From: Cladophialophora immunda
Taxonomy: Eukaryota; Ascomycota; Eurotiomycetes; Chaetothyriales; Herpotrichiellaceae
Length of the DNA stretch: 64,000 nucleotides
Reading direction: 5' to 3'
Assembly (NCBI RefSeq): GCF_000835495.1
Contig: NW_015622547.1
Span: 682,001 to 746,000, forward strand
Of this stretch, positions 21,176 through 32,937 are shown in pieces (position 1 is the first letter of the stretch; each line of letters opens with the position of its first letter). A program made the translations under genes and the position numbers. The notes beneath the pieces were generated by a model that ran no database searches, was not told the DNA's origin, and worked only from the letters and a program-made list of their open reading frames with translations.

Positions 21176-22024
21176 CTAAATGTTGACGCTTGGGCGTAAT
21201 CTCTTCCTCCCTTTACTCCCCCCCGGTGTGCCTTCCTCCTCTCGCTCTCTGGCCCTCCTCTCTCGCTGGTCTAGCACCAAACTCAGAACTTCAAAGCCAA
21301 ACTGGGGATACTCCAGACACATGGCCTTGAATTCGGCCTCGGCTTCGTGGCGCAATACATGTGACCGGGTGGCCCAGAACGCTGCGACGGGTTTGCGGAT
21401 CGTGACATCGTCAGCCGGCGTATTGCCATAGACAAACCGTGCGTATGCAATCTCTCCGACCGCGGTTGAGTTGATGCGATGTATCTTGGAGTGCGCCAGT
21501 GTCTTGAGGTCAGGCAATCCAAGCTTTTGGGCTAACGTGTAGACGCGAGCATGTTTGAGAAGCTGTGCGCCGGTGTCGTCGATAGCCGGGACTGAAGGAT
21601 CAGGCTCCAGCCCATCAGGCGTGTCTGCAAGGCGTCGAGGGAAGTATTCACCCGTGTATTGGTATTGGAGGAAACACCCCACTGCATCTAATGACTCGTC
21701 GGGCAGCTCAATACTGAGCGCGTCGTCCTTCAGACTTGAGAGTATGTCGCTGAAGTAGGGTGATTTTTGGAGGATAGCCTTGTGGGCAGTCAAGGTAGTT
21801 TCGTCATCGCCTGCGCCCACGATAAGCTGGACAATGGGCGACTTGAGGTATTCGAGGAACATGGTTTGAGGATTGGGGTTGCTGTTGGCGACAACGGTCT
21901 CATTACCTGCTTCTTCCCCTCGGACCCTATCATCTTCCACCTCTTGTACCTCCTCCATGGTTCCCATATTCACGTCAGCTTCACCAGACTCGGCGACCTG
22001 CGCGCTTTCCTCGCGACCAGCCAT
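21176..22024 (-). CDS. BTB/POZ domain protein (282 aa)
   Basis: A single-exon gene. After an acidic, Glu/Val-rich N-terminus of about 40 residues comes a BTB fold: FLEYLKSPIVQLIVG, TTLTAHKAILQKSPYFSDIL (the typical AHKAxLxxxSPYF core) and a following SIELPDESLDAVGCFLQYQYTGEY. The remaining part is helical (LLKHARVYTLAQKLGLPDLK..AHSKIH) and ends in a basic KGRKR tail. Fungal proteins of this shape, BTB plus helical back region, are usually about this length and are often thought to be adaptors of cullin-3 ubiquitin ligases or simple dimerisation proteins. The role here is unknown. The open frame extends upstream to 22039 only through a non-ATG codon, so I start at the ATG at 22024. Confidence 0.8.
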   Translation of the reverse strand: MAGREESAQVAESGEADVNMGTMEEVQEVEDDRVRGEEAGNETVVANSNPNPQTMFLEYLKSPIVQLIVGAGDDETTLTAHKAILQKSPYFSDILSSLKDDALSIELPDESLDAVGCFLQYQYTGEYFPRRLADTPDGLEPDPSVPAIDDTGAQLLKHARVYTLAQKLGLPDLKTLAHSKIHRINSTAVGEIAYARFVYGNTPADDVTIRKPVAAFWATRSHVLRHEAEAEFKAMCLEYPQFGFEVLSLVLDQRERRAREREEEGTPGGSKGRKRLRPSVNI

Positions 22025-22398
22025 TGTTGTTGCGATCACAGGAGGTAGGCAATAAGTTTCTGGCGAAAACAGCTCATGGAGGATGTCAGGTCGGGTACGT
22101 CAATTATGGAGCACATATCATACACAACATGAAATGAGCAAGGAAGGAATAGAGAAAACAAAACGAATAGAACGAAAAGATGGCGCTGAAGTTGGGACAG
22201 AAAGAGAGTGGTAGGCGAGGAAGTTGGGGGGGTTTGTCGTTCCTCTAGAAACTTGCGCCGCAGCTGCGGAGAGCCGCAGCCAAACATGCATGTAGCTGGA
22301 TAGGTAACCACTCCAGCTCTTTCAACAGAGCACTGCTTCCTTTTGCGTGCATCTTGCTATCAGGCCTTCACCGTTACTGCTCAGACCAGCTTTGAATT

Positions 22399-22430
22399 GT
22401 TTCTTCTTCTTCTTCTTCTTCTTCTTCTTG
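22399..22430. repeat. (TTC)n microsatellite
   Basis: A run of about ten TTC/CTT units on the plus strand in non-coding sequence between the BTB gene and the choline sulfatase gene. Confidence 0.85.
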
Positions 22431-23580
22431 TGCAAGGTATTGTCAATCTGCGCAAAAGAGTGCCCGGGCTGCAGGAGAATCCGAGTCACGTGCTTTGGGC
22501 GCACTCCGACTTCGCATCGTGCGGCTGAGGATGTCGCTCGTGATTTTCATTGGAAGATTCCATGTCGATGACATAGAAGCTCAGGTAGCCGAACAAAATG
22601 GGAGGACGATCCCGACCATGAGGTACTTCTGTAATATATCTGCGTTCCAGGTACGGAGTACATAGAAGATAATGTACCGGGGAGGTGGGGTAGTCGCTTA
22701 AATCCCTGCAATTGACGCTCTAGGCGACGGAGGGAGTAGGGAGAAGAATTCCATGCTCCCATAGTCTATCAAGGATATCCAACCCATCCATGCAACGATC
22801 GTACTTGCAAACGCCACATTCGAGGTAGAAAGCGTCCCTAATCCAGAGAGCATTAGATCCCCGAGGCTAAATCAACGGTGGTCGGCAACAGAAATCCCGT
22901 GACATCAGTTTGTTCAGATGGAAAGATAGAATTGATTGTTAGATAAGGTAGAGGTGGAAAATAATAATAGCAGCTTGGGGGCAGCAGGAGGAAGGCTCAC
23001 GTGGTGAAGAGGATCGTTCCAAACAGGCGAGCAATCAGCAGGGTCCTGACCCTTCGAATTTATTGATTGGTGGGAAAAGAACAAAACGTGGGGAGCGAGA
23101 AAGGGTCCAGAACAACACGTCGAGGCCAAGGCTGCGAGGCTGACCGATCATCAACTTCTGGTCTCGAGGATTCGGGGGGTACAGAGGGATCTCGTATGTC
23201 TAATTTAGCACCTACGAGTACAGTCCTGCCGGGCATACAGGGCAGCCACTGATCTCTATGCCGTCACGAAACTCGCCCGTCAGAATGGCTCGCTCGGCAA
23301 GCGTGAGAGAAAAACAGGCGTCGTATCTTGGGCAGCTCACCGCACACGCCCGTGCAGCGTGGTGTCGGGCGTCCGGTTTGTGATACTCTGGTGATTATTG
23401 GCACTTGGGAGCAGGAGGTAGACACCTCTTCCTGTGGCACGGTCATCCAATTTCCGTACCCCGTGTTCTTTGACTTTTGCACTTGGCGAGCCCGAGTTTG
23501 GCCAAAGCAAAAAAAGCCCGACGCCTTCCACCAATGGCGGATCTTGTCGAAAGGAGATCGAAGCCGAGGGGCTGTCTTTT

Positions 23581-23595
23581 GGGGGGGGGGGGGGG
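23581..23595. repeat. Homopolymer of 15 G
   Basis: Fifteen consecutive G residues directly after CTTTT. Such a long G tract is unusual in fungal DNA, can fold into G-quadruplex-like forms, and is also a place where the assembled length may be wrong. Confidence 0.95.
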
Positions 23596-24755
23596 AAACA
23601 GGGGCGTGTAAGGGATATGTTAGGGGGCCTACTGGGGCCACTGGGGGTTGATTGGGAAGCCTTCCCCCTCGTAGCCCTTAGTGCCTCCAGCCGTGCATAG
23701 CCGAGCAACTCCCCAAGCGACCCCCTGGGCTTTGGGAAGATGCTGCAGAGTCGGGGAACCCGGCGCCGCCAATCCCAACGACGTTCCGAAAGCCACGAAA
23801 TTAAGAGACGGTGTCTTATCGTGGACGTGGACGCGTCCAGTTTCCTAGCACCAACTGTGGCCCCTCGAAACCACCACCATCCAACGAGGTCGCCCTGTCG
23901 ATACACCGCCTTGACTTGCCCGTATGTGGCAAACAATGGCGTGATCGTGCTCTGGGATGTTGTCATTCACTCCCGCACCCATCTGGGAGGGTTTCAATGA
24001 TGCCTTCGGGTGTTAATATTATGCTATTGTCGCCTTTTGCAACCTCGGAGCCTCTCCATCTGTGATGCTCGTCGTCATCCGGTATACACGTCCATCATGG
24101 CTTTTGCCTCCGTGTGCCCCCTTCTTACCAATCTCCCGTGCTTCCCAGGCGTGGCCAAATCTTTGGAAAGGGAGGCTGACCACGAGATCGCAGCGCCCCC
24201 TTCCAGTCAGCCTTCGCAGCAATCAGCAATCACACAGACTGACGGCCTTACCGCCTTGCAATTCACGGTCCACGGACGACTACTAGCTCAGTCGGCCAGA
24301 TTGAATGAATATCATCGTCCCCACATACGCCATACCGGGATCAGTAAACCTTGTGGGTAGCTGCAGGCCAAATTCTTTTTCGAAACCGCTGCCCGTGCGG
24401 TGTCAGTCGCTCCGTATTCACCTTGTTTTCTTTGCGACCTTCCTTCGCGCTCCCACTTTGGGTCAGTACCATTTTCCTTTGGATTTGAAACCTGGTCCTC
24501 TTCCTGTGCTTTCCTTTTGTCATTCCTTCTGTGTCTTGATTGGGGAACTGGACTTGTGACCCCGGAAAGTCTCACCCTGCCCCTCGTTCGCAAAAAGGTC
24601 TATATCTTTCCACTTCCCTCCCTCCACGCTTCCATACCCTCCCTCTCTTCTTCATCCGGGCAACGACCATTCAAAGCAGATACAAGGCCTTCTGCTGGAT
24701 TCTTGACCCGTATTGCCATTCTCAGAGACAGGCTACATATTGATCCAGTGCGACC

Positions 24756-26575
24756 ATGGGCTCCTTCAATCCTTTCCCTCAGTCTCCCCCAGTCTCGCCT
24801 CCCAATGGCTTCCAAGGCGTTGAAGGCTTTTCGACGCCTCTGTTCCCGGCCAAACCAAACATCCTCTTCATCATGGCAGACCAGCTGGCGGCTCCGTTGC
24901 TGAAGATGCACAACCCCAAGTCGCAGATCAAGACCCCAAATCTCGACAAGCTGGCCGAACGCTCGGTCGTGTTTGACTCAGCGTATTGCAATTCGCCGCT
25001 TTGTGCTCCATCTCGCATGTGTCTGATCAGCGGCCAACTGCCTTCCAAAATCGCCTCGTACGACAACGCCTGCTCCATTCCGTCAGAGACACCGACATAC
25101 GCTCATTACCTGCGAGCGGCTGGCTACGAAACCACTTTAGCCGGCAAGATGCATTTCATTGGGGATCAACTCCACGGATACGAGAACCGTTTGACTTCTG
25201 ACATCTACCCTGGCGATTTCGGCTGGGCGGTGAACTGGGACGAGCCCGGCCGGAGACTCGAGTGGTATCACAACAGCAGCTCTATCTTGCAAGCTGGCCC
25301 GTGTGTGAGGACGAATCAGCTCGACTACGACGAGGAGGTCCTGTACAAGTCCAAGCAGTACCTCTACGACCATGCCAGGGCGCCGGCTGGAAAACGACCG
25401 TTCGCTCTTACAGTTTCCTTCACGCATCCTCATGACCCATATGCCATTGAGGAGAAATATTGGGATTTGTATGAAGGCGTCGATATCGACCTGCCGAGTG
25501 TGAGCATCCGAGAGGAAGACCAAGACCCGCACAGCAGACGTTTGATGCAAGTCTGCGAGATCGAGGGCCATACCTTCACAGACGAGCAGATCAAACGCGC
25601 TCGCCGAGCATATTATGGCGCAGTGAGCTACGTCGACGACTGTATTGGCCAATTGCTTGACGTTCTGAAGAAGTGTGGCATGGAAGACAACACCGGTAAG
25701 CAGGGATTTGGTCTCCCCGGTTTGTAATAGACTAACGTCGATTAGTTGTGATGTTTTCCGGCGACCATGGCGACATGCTGGGCGAAAGAAGCCTCTGGTA
25801 CAAGAGTGAGTTGATTTTTCCTCCCAGCTTCTGTCGCGTCGAGACGGCTAACAGAGCATCTGCAGTGTCGTATTTCGAAAATTCCGTCCGGGTACCCATG
25901 TTGATCAGTCACCCGAAACAATTCCACCCTCATCGCGTTTCTCAAAATGTCTCGACTCTGGATCTCATGCCAACCCTCGTGGACTTGGTTGGATCCAAGC
26001 TAGTTCCCGGGTTGCCTATGGACGGTCTGTCCCTGTTACCTCATCTCTACGGCGGCGACGGTGGCCATGATACCGTCTTCGCCGAGTATATGGGCGAGGG
26101 GACCGTAGCCCCCCTAATGATGATCCGACGAGGCGACTGGAAGTATATCACATGTCCAGCTGATCCTCCTCAGCTGTTCAACTTGCGCAACGACCCGCTT
26201 GAGCTGACCAACCTTGCCACTAGCCAAGACCCAGAGACCCTGGCCGTCTTCAAGGCTTTCGAGAGAGAAGCAAACCAAAAGTGGGATTTCAAGAAAATCA
26301 CCGACGATGTCCTGGTGTGCCAGCGCCAACGTCGACTGGTTTGGTCTGCCTTGACCCAAGGCCGCTTTGAAAGCTGGGACTGGAATCCGATTGACGATGG
26401 CCGTGTCAAGTACATCCGTTCTCAAACCCCCTTGGACGAACTCGAACGGCGAGCTCGATATCCCATGTATACCAAGGCGCCTGCTCAGATTTCTGTCAAC
26501 AACAAGGCCGAAGTAGTCTCTCTGCAGCCGAAGAGGTTGACCGAAATTGCGAGCGAAGTGGCCCACTACCGCTGA
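24756..26575 (+). CDS. Choline sulfatase-type sulfatase (569 aa)
   Basis: Three exons, 24756-25695, 25746-25805 and 25866-26575, with introns of 50 and 60 bp; phases agree. The protein is a type I sulfatase. PNILFIMADQ gives the N-terminal metal-binding strand (Asp42). CAPSR at residues 83-87 is the C-x-P-S-R motif whose cysteine is turned into formylglycine. AGKMHF carries the catalytic lysine, and FSGDHGDMLGE the second metal site. The C-terminal half fits choline sulfatases (BetC/fungal choline-O-sulfatase): MIRRGDWKYI, DPPQLFNLRNDPLELTNLA, and a C-terminal choline-sulfatase tail with WDWNP. The reaction would release sulfate and choline from choline-O-sulfate, a sulfur store and osmolyte in fungi. 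There is no signal peptide, so a cytosolic site is likely. Sulfur-limitation control is known for this family but not visible here. Confidence 0.88.
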
Positions 26576-29500
26576 ATCCCACGAGCACTTTACGACGACT
26601 TTCTTTTGGATACTTATTTGGCGGGCGTTCTGGTCCCAAGACTGCTATTCCTCAGGGTTCCGTACTCGCAAGCGTGGGGTTATGGAGTCGGTATTTTGGT
26701 CCTCCCTGCTGTTACTGCATTCGTCGACATCTTTCCTGTCTTGCGGTGCTTGCTTCTCTCCAGGATCTCGATGACACTATGACGCTCCACGGGACGGGAC
26801 CGGAACTATGTATGACCTTGATATTCGGATGATAGGAGGGGAGCAAAGGAACTGGCTTGGGGATGTTGGTATTGCTGATGTGCAACTGGCGCCACTCAAC
26901 TGAACATCCCACTCTCGTTTCGACCGACACCTCGGGTTGAGGATACGAAGACGAGTGAGGGTGATGCACTGCTTGGGGAGGGAGGGCTATCTAGCTAAGT
27001 ACAGAGAAAACCCCGAAAAAAAAGGAAAAAAATAATCAAAAGGGCCAATATTGACCACAACCCATTGTCTAATTCCTGCATCAGACAATTCGGCTTCTGC
27101 TCATTTCACTTTCATTACTCATGGCCGTTGGTGGCGTGGCCACCGGCCTGCACTCTCCTTTGGCACATCCCACCCGTCGCGCATACACACGACCACCTTC
27201 TGCATTGAACTGCGCTAGAATTGCTTTTTCTCTTGTTCCCCTGCTCGTCTTATTTCTTTTCTCCTCAACGGGTCTGTATGTGGCCCAACTTCGCCTGACC
27301 TTTACAGCGCCTTGCATGGCCTCGCAGGTACGACAGGATCATCTGCTCCCCGGTCTCGTGGGTGCGCTGGCCATCCCATCGTTCACTTGAAACTCATGGT
27401 CCACTCAAGGTGAGCAACTAGCCACCCGCATCACCACCATTACCATTACTTGACTGACTCAACCAAAGGGCAGTCGTAACTACTGGCGTTCATTCTACTG
27501 TGGTCTCCAAAGTCCAAACGATGTGTTCAGCAAGCTCCGCAATTGCTTTTTGGGAGCTCGGTCTCGTCATGGCGCTGCCGCCAACGCAACACAGCAACTG
27601 CGCACCCTATTACCACATATCGAAGACCTACACGAGCCCACTCGGCCACATCAGCACGATGCGGCACAAGCGCACCTTTCCCCGGGACGGTCGATGTGAG
27701 AGGAGGGAGCCGAGCCATCTACATGGGGATCAAGAGCGAGTCACGGTGAGCAAGGTTGCTAGCCGCCGGGAAGCGGGTTCTCCCCCGTCATACGAGGCGA
27801 TACCGTCATCATCATCACGCGGCATATCGACTGTCCTTCTGACCGCCGTTCCCGTGAGACACGACAGTCTTCTTGACGGCGATGGCAAGGATGGGCCTCC
27901 TCGTCATGGGCGAGAAAGAGAAGGACTCGACACAGCCGCACACCCATGAACAAGGTCAAAAGACCCATGAAAGCCTAACAGCTAAGTGCCAATTGAAGAT
28001 CCAATCAGAGTGCCCACATACGCTAACTCGAATCAGGGCATAGAATCCATGTGGAACTAAGTGACCAGACTAACTGGAGAAGAACTGACAGAGTTGCTAA
28101 GCTAGACCCGAGTCTTATCAGGATTGCCACTCGTTCGTTTTGCCGTTCGAAGGGCCTTTCTCGGCGGCCAATGCGGCGGATGTGGAAGCCTGGAAGCAGC
28201 TGCTACACCGCGACTCATGAGGCTGTGGACTGGCGAACTGGGAACTGGTGTCGTGGGTGTCTTGCAACTCGTCTATCTCTGCCCAACAGGCTGCAGCAGT
28301 GTACAGGGAGGCACGAGGACAAAGGCAAGCAATGCCGACGGGCACGAGCACACACCGACCCGGACTCGAGCAGACCAACGACGCACTTCCAGTCGGGCCG
28401 CATGCCGTCTAGGCTCTTGGAGACAATGGCCTTCCGGAAGCCAGAGGCCAGATGTCAGAGCCTTGAACGATCATCTGACCATTTTGTCTGGCTTGATGGC
28501 TCCCTTCCCACCACTCCCGGTCCACCTTTTTGCCTTCGCCTGCCGCGCTCCCCGTCGCTACCTTCATCCTCACCCACGTCAACTTGCGGTGACTAACACA
28601 AACTGCACCATCAGCTGAAAGCCGACCTGTCTCAACCCCAGGGAGCGCACGAACCTACCTACACGCACTGCAACCCATTGAAACCCGGCCCAATGGACAT
28701 GATCCTTTCTGCCAGGCAAAATCGCAAACCCGACTGTCCCGGCACCTATGCACGCCCCCCAAGCATTTAACAAGTTGTTCTTATCTCATGCCCATCCGGC
28801 GTCTCGTGAACCTCCTCGAATAAACACCTTACAGGGATCATGCAGTAGTTTCCAGGGCGAACTGTCAAGTTCAATGTGGATCTCCTCGCCGGGCATTCTT
28901 CGACCGACACAGCAAGAACACTCCTGCGTAGATTATACCCGAGCTCGTCCACCTGTCGCGCAGTCCAGATTGATGAGAGGAGAACAGGCCAGACCAGGGC
29001 AAACCCGATAAAGGTGTCCAGCCCAGCGGAAGGCGCAGTGAGTTGATCAGCCCCCAGACTCTGAGCTTGGGCAGCCGATGCTCCAATACAGAACATGTCC
29101 ACGCCAGACAAGGCTAGGGCAAAGGACAGGCAATAGCGCCGTCGCAGTGTTTGTTGACTCGATTAGGGAAAAAGGAATTGTCCATTCCTACGACATTTGT
29201 CACCTCGGGCATGATGAACAACGCATCAGGCGGAAACGGAACATGAGCAGCAGCGTTCCTTCTTCCCAAAGGCTCTGGCAGTACAGGAAACAGCAGACAA
29301 CTGGTCGTGCGCATCGTCAACCCTTGCAGGCTTTGGTACATTTGGTCTTTGATACTCGAGCTGGTTCATCGAGTTCGGAGTCTTATCTACCTTTCGAGTC
29401 TCGTGTTATTCTCCTCAATCACTCAAGGTACTTCTTGGTTCGTATATCGAAGCAGAGGCTCGCAAACAGAGATCCCTTGCATTTACAACCGGTAAGATGC

Positions 29501-30059
29501 TGTAGTTTTGCAACCATGGACAACGAGAAACAAGGGTCCCCAACTCGACTCCCAACTCCAACTCAGTTTGCCGTTACTCCCGTCGAAGGATCTTCAGATG
29601 TGTGATGCTTTTTGGTGTTTGCGAAAAGGATGTGCTCGCTCGGGTAGTTCTTCCCTGGTCTCTAGATTGCCCTTGACTTGACCACCCGTTTTAATTAGCA
29701 TGATCGCCCGCACGCCCGCTCGCGCACTAAGTTTGGCCGTGTCTTTCTTTTGCAAAAAGAGTGCGTGCGGGCGCCCCTCTCCTGACTCCATCCTCCCATC
29801 GATTTCAAGGTCATGATGGGGGAGCCGACGCGGCAGCCCCAAAGAGGGAAAGAAACACATGATGACCGCCCGCTCTTCATTTTCCTTTGGGTACTTTTGC
29901 TTCGCGCTTAGCTCGCTCGCTCCCCCACGGCTTTCGCTGCTTCTTTCCGTCTTGGGGAGTCCGCTCGCCTTGCCTTGCCTTGCCTCGCCTTGCCCCAACC
30001 TTCGAGCTCCTCCATCGGACGCCGAACCCGTGGACAAGAGATAAGGGAAGGGTGAGCGA
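26576..30059. other. 3.5-kb gene-poor region
   Basis: The largest gap in the window, between the 3' ends of the choline sulfatase and PMT4 genes. Many open frames of 60-180 codons lie on both strands, but I see no domain, no believable exon chain and no transposon signature. An AT-rich, A-run stretch near 27000-27050 probably marks the sulfatase 3' region. A 29-codon frame at 29516 has a good ACCATGG start context but stops at once. Confidence 0.5.
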
Positions 30060-32517
30060 TCACTTTGCGAAATGCAAATCGTACCCGAGCCACTTGCGCG
30101 CGTTCACCTGAGCGGGAGTCAAACCCGGCCAGCCGTACGTCAGCGGGAAGAAGAAGTAGAACCCGTACAGGACGGCGGCCAGGATGACGGCCGTGGCGAG
30201 CCAGGTGCCCAGCATGCTCTGGCCCTTGAGCCTCTCGGCGGCGGTCTGGAAGTGTTTCTTAGCCTTCTCCGGGATCTTGCCGGTGACTTTGTCTTTCTTC
30301 TGTTGCAGGGCGTGCTGGGCCTCGTCGTCGACGACCGGGTCGACGTTGAAGATGAATTCGATGAGGGCGCCGGTCACGAGACATGAGGCGAGGTGGGCCG
30401 GGAGATAGTGGTGTAGGAACAGTTGACGGCCCATGAGGTAGAAGGGGAAGTAGTGGGCGGCCCAGCAGAGGAAGAAGAAGCCCGTCGAGTTGTACAGGCG
30501 GGAGCGGGTACCTATGGGTGACGGTGATCAGTAAATTTGTTCCCTTTGCCGGGGCTGTTGGCGAACTTACGACGATCAAGTGCATCAATCCCTCTCCTCA
30601 GACTCAGTTGATCTGCGCCCAGAATGCCAGCAAAGACAGCCAACAAGGCACTCGCGATCCAGTATCCAATGGGATTGCCCAGGAAGTAAATCTGCTGCTT
30701 CGTCGAGTCTTGTGTCCAGAAGCTGACTCCCCGCAACAAAAAGGGCCATTGATAAGGTTGCGTTGCGTACGGGTGAGAAGCTGTCAGCGCGTTGTTGTGG
30801 TAAAACATCGCGCGCTGCAGTTCGATGTATTTTCTGTAGAAGGGCAAGGACTTGGTCTTCTTGACTTCCTTCACACGCCGTGGTGAATCTTCGGGAAGGT
30901 TTGGAATGTCGTCCACATACCAGATATTCGACGATTGTTGTGCGTTTTTGTTCCCGTTGATTTCTGCCTGTTTGAAGGCCCAATCCGGCAAAGGGGTGGT
31001 ATGCGTCCACATGGCAACTTTTGTTGGGTAATGAATCAGTTTAAACTGGCCGGACATGGTCTTGAACGGAGAGCCCTTTTTGCCTTGTTCCATCCGAATC
31101 TCGAACAAAGTGTCGTTGTGGCGGTCTCCAGCTGCGACATCTAGGGGCACGGTGGTGAATTCTTGGTTGGTAGGGAAATAGGGGGATGCGACGTCGTGGG
31201 TCAGAAGCATGGTGTTGGTCACAACATGTCGGAGCTTGACAACGTCGCCGTTAAGCACCGGTTTTCCGGCCATGGAGGGATCGGGGAGTTGGTCATTGGG
31301 CAGAATCTGCCACTCGTTGTTGGTATCGTTGAAGGGGTAACCCGTGACTTGTTGACCTTGGCTCGAAATTCGGCCGTCGTCATATCTCAGGGGATATCGA
31401 TCTGGGTGGCTGTGCAAATAAACCTTCGTGTCCTTGTGGCGTAGCGTGATATAGTCGTAATATTGGATGTCGATGGACGCTTGGTGCATCAGGTTGTCGC
31501 TGAGAGTTTCCTGGAATTCTGGTGTCATGAAGTCGTCGCCTGGACCGGACCTGGTCAAAATGGCAAAATGGACTTGGAACCAGAACAGGTAGAAGAAGAA
31601 AGGTATTATGATCAAGCCGAGCGCACGAGCCACGAAATGCTTGCCAAAGGTGAAAAGATCCAGGGCGCCTTCTTTCCGGTTAATGTCTAGCAGATCCCAA
31701 AGGTCGATGAGCACTGCGCATCCAATGGTGAAGAAGGTAAAAGCACCGACGTATTTGGTGGAAATAACACAGCTCATGCAAAAGCCACACAGCAGAAGCC
31801 ACTTCCACCACTTCCTGCCAAAGGGGTCGTGCCGTTGCTTGTAGAACCGAACGTAGCAATAAATACTGAGCGAGACGAAGAAGACCAGGGTTGCATCCAG
31901 CAGAATCAATCGAGTTTGGCCCACGTGGGAATTGTCGAAGAGAACCAGTCCAGCAGCCAAGACACACGCCGGGAGCGAATATCCCGATTCCCACATAATC
32001 AGGTAGACGACCACCACGGTCAGAGCTCCGAGAAATGCAGGCAGTGCTCTGAATGCCAGGTAGGGGACGTTGTTGGCGATGTAGGATTCGCCGATGTTGT
32101 CAAACAAGAAATGTCCATCATACCCAACGAGCCAACCCACGAAGGCAAAGAGGAGCTTCCCAAAGGGAGGGTGTACGTCGAAGAAATAGGTGCGCTGCAG
32201 ATAATAGGATGCGAACTGCGTATGACTGCCGTTAGAGCTGGATATTTTCCGAAGTCTCTGGCATGTCCACATACCTTCCCAAAGTGCACTTCGTCAAAGA
32301 CGACTTCATTTGGATGGCTGATCCCAAAGAAGCGGGTTGCGAATGCAAGGGCCGTGATTATTCCCAGCGCCAGCTTATAATCCCATTCTTTAGACACACT
32401 CTTCTGCACATTGTTGAGTGCCTCATTCAAAACCTCATCATCCTTGTCCCCGCTGAATGCAGCTTTGTTCTTCTCTTTTGGTCCCCGCTGTCGCAGGGTC
32501 GAATTGGGGCTTGACAT
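30060..32517 (-). CDS. PMT4: Protein O-mannosyltransferase, PMT4 type (779 aa)
   Basis: Three exons, 32517-32275, 32215-30571 and 30511-30060, with two 59-bp introns; the frame closes at 780 codons. This ER membrane enzyme moves mannose from dolichyl-phosphate mannose to Ser/Thr of secretory proteins. FDEVHFGK (Asp75-Glu76) is the catalytic acidic pair in the first lumenal loop. It is followed, across intron 1, by FDVHPPFGKLLFAFVGWL. Many membrane helices follow. The central lumenal loop (about residues 320-510) has MIR-type repeats such as DYITLRHKDTKVYLHSHPDRYP, WQILP and VKLRHVVTN. The C-terminus has MGRQLFLHHYLPAHL and further helices. The FLFDNIGESYIANNVPYLAFR segment and the length are those of PMT4 rather than PMT1/2, the branch that acts mainly on membrane proteins. 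It ends in DLHFAK rather than a KKxx retrieval signal. Confidence 0.93.
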
Positions 32518-32937
32518 ATTCGAGGTCTCTTAAGGTAGCGAAGGGGCTCGAGCACTGCAAGGCTGAGAACGACGTTGAAAGGTGGGAATCAAAGAAATGG
32601 AAGGGCAAATGGGCCACGAATGAAGGTAGTGAAAAGAATAATCAGAAGAGGTTCAAAGCCTCCAGAATGAGGAAGGGCATTGCATGGACGTTGAAAGGGA
32701 ATGGGAGAGGGTCTGACTTTAACGTGTCCTGAACTTTTTTTGACGCGACTTACGAGTTCCCCCCCAAAAGGAGAGGTGGCCCGTGCGCCAGAGCCTCGTC
32801 GAAAGGGGTCATTCATAACTCCCCTTACTTGCAGACTTATAGGGGTGAACAACACCACTAAAGAGCGCTTTATGCGAAACATTTTGATCTCATTCCGAAC
32901 CTGCGAACACTATTTACAACAAAAAGGACACGGATCT
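32518..32937. other. Intergenic, PMT4 promoter region
   Basis: 420 bp between two minus-strand genes; it holds the PMT4 promoter and the 3' region of the next gene. No gene or repeat seen. Confidence 0.5.

Larger units (their letters stand above)
22025..24755. other. 2.7-kb gene-poor region with simple repeats
   Basis: No supported gene. It holds a short CTT/TTC microsatellite near 22400-22430 and a run of 15 G at 23581-23595. The last 350 bp (24400-24755) are CT-rich and form the likely promoter and leader of the choline sulfatase gene. Overlapping open frames around 23260-23970 on both strands are proline/arginine-rich and unconvincing. Confidence 0.5.

Noticed and set aside
14289..22024. 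SPO22, ERT1/AcuK and BTB genes as a functional cluster
   Set aside because: They are on one strand and close together, but their roles (meiosis, carbon regulation, adaptor) have no known link; chance neighbours are the simpler view.
22036..22311. 91-codon minus-strand frame upstream of the BTB gene
   Set aside because: It is Ser/Phe/Leu-rich low complexity from a CT-rich leader, and does not join to the BTB frame by a good splice.
24285..24360. tRNA-like A box (TAGCTCAGTCGG)
   Set aside because: No B box with GGTTCRANNCC follows at the right distance, and no cloverleaf could be drawn.
27121..27390. 89-codon frame with a possible membrane helix
   Set aside because: It starts at a real ATG but has no homology I can recall, no splice context and Arg/Pro-rich ends; the evidence is too weak.
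28051..28618. Two overlapping plus-strand frames of 164 and 181 codons
   Set aside because: They overlap each other and minus-strand frames, with Arg/Ser-rich random composition.
29516..29605. 29-codon frame with an ACCATGG start context
   Set aside because: It looks like the beginning of a hydrophilic N-terminus but stops at once, and no donor site or continuing exon was found.
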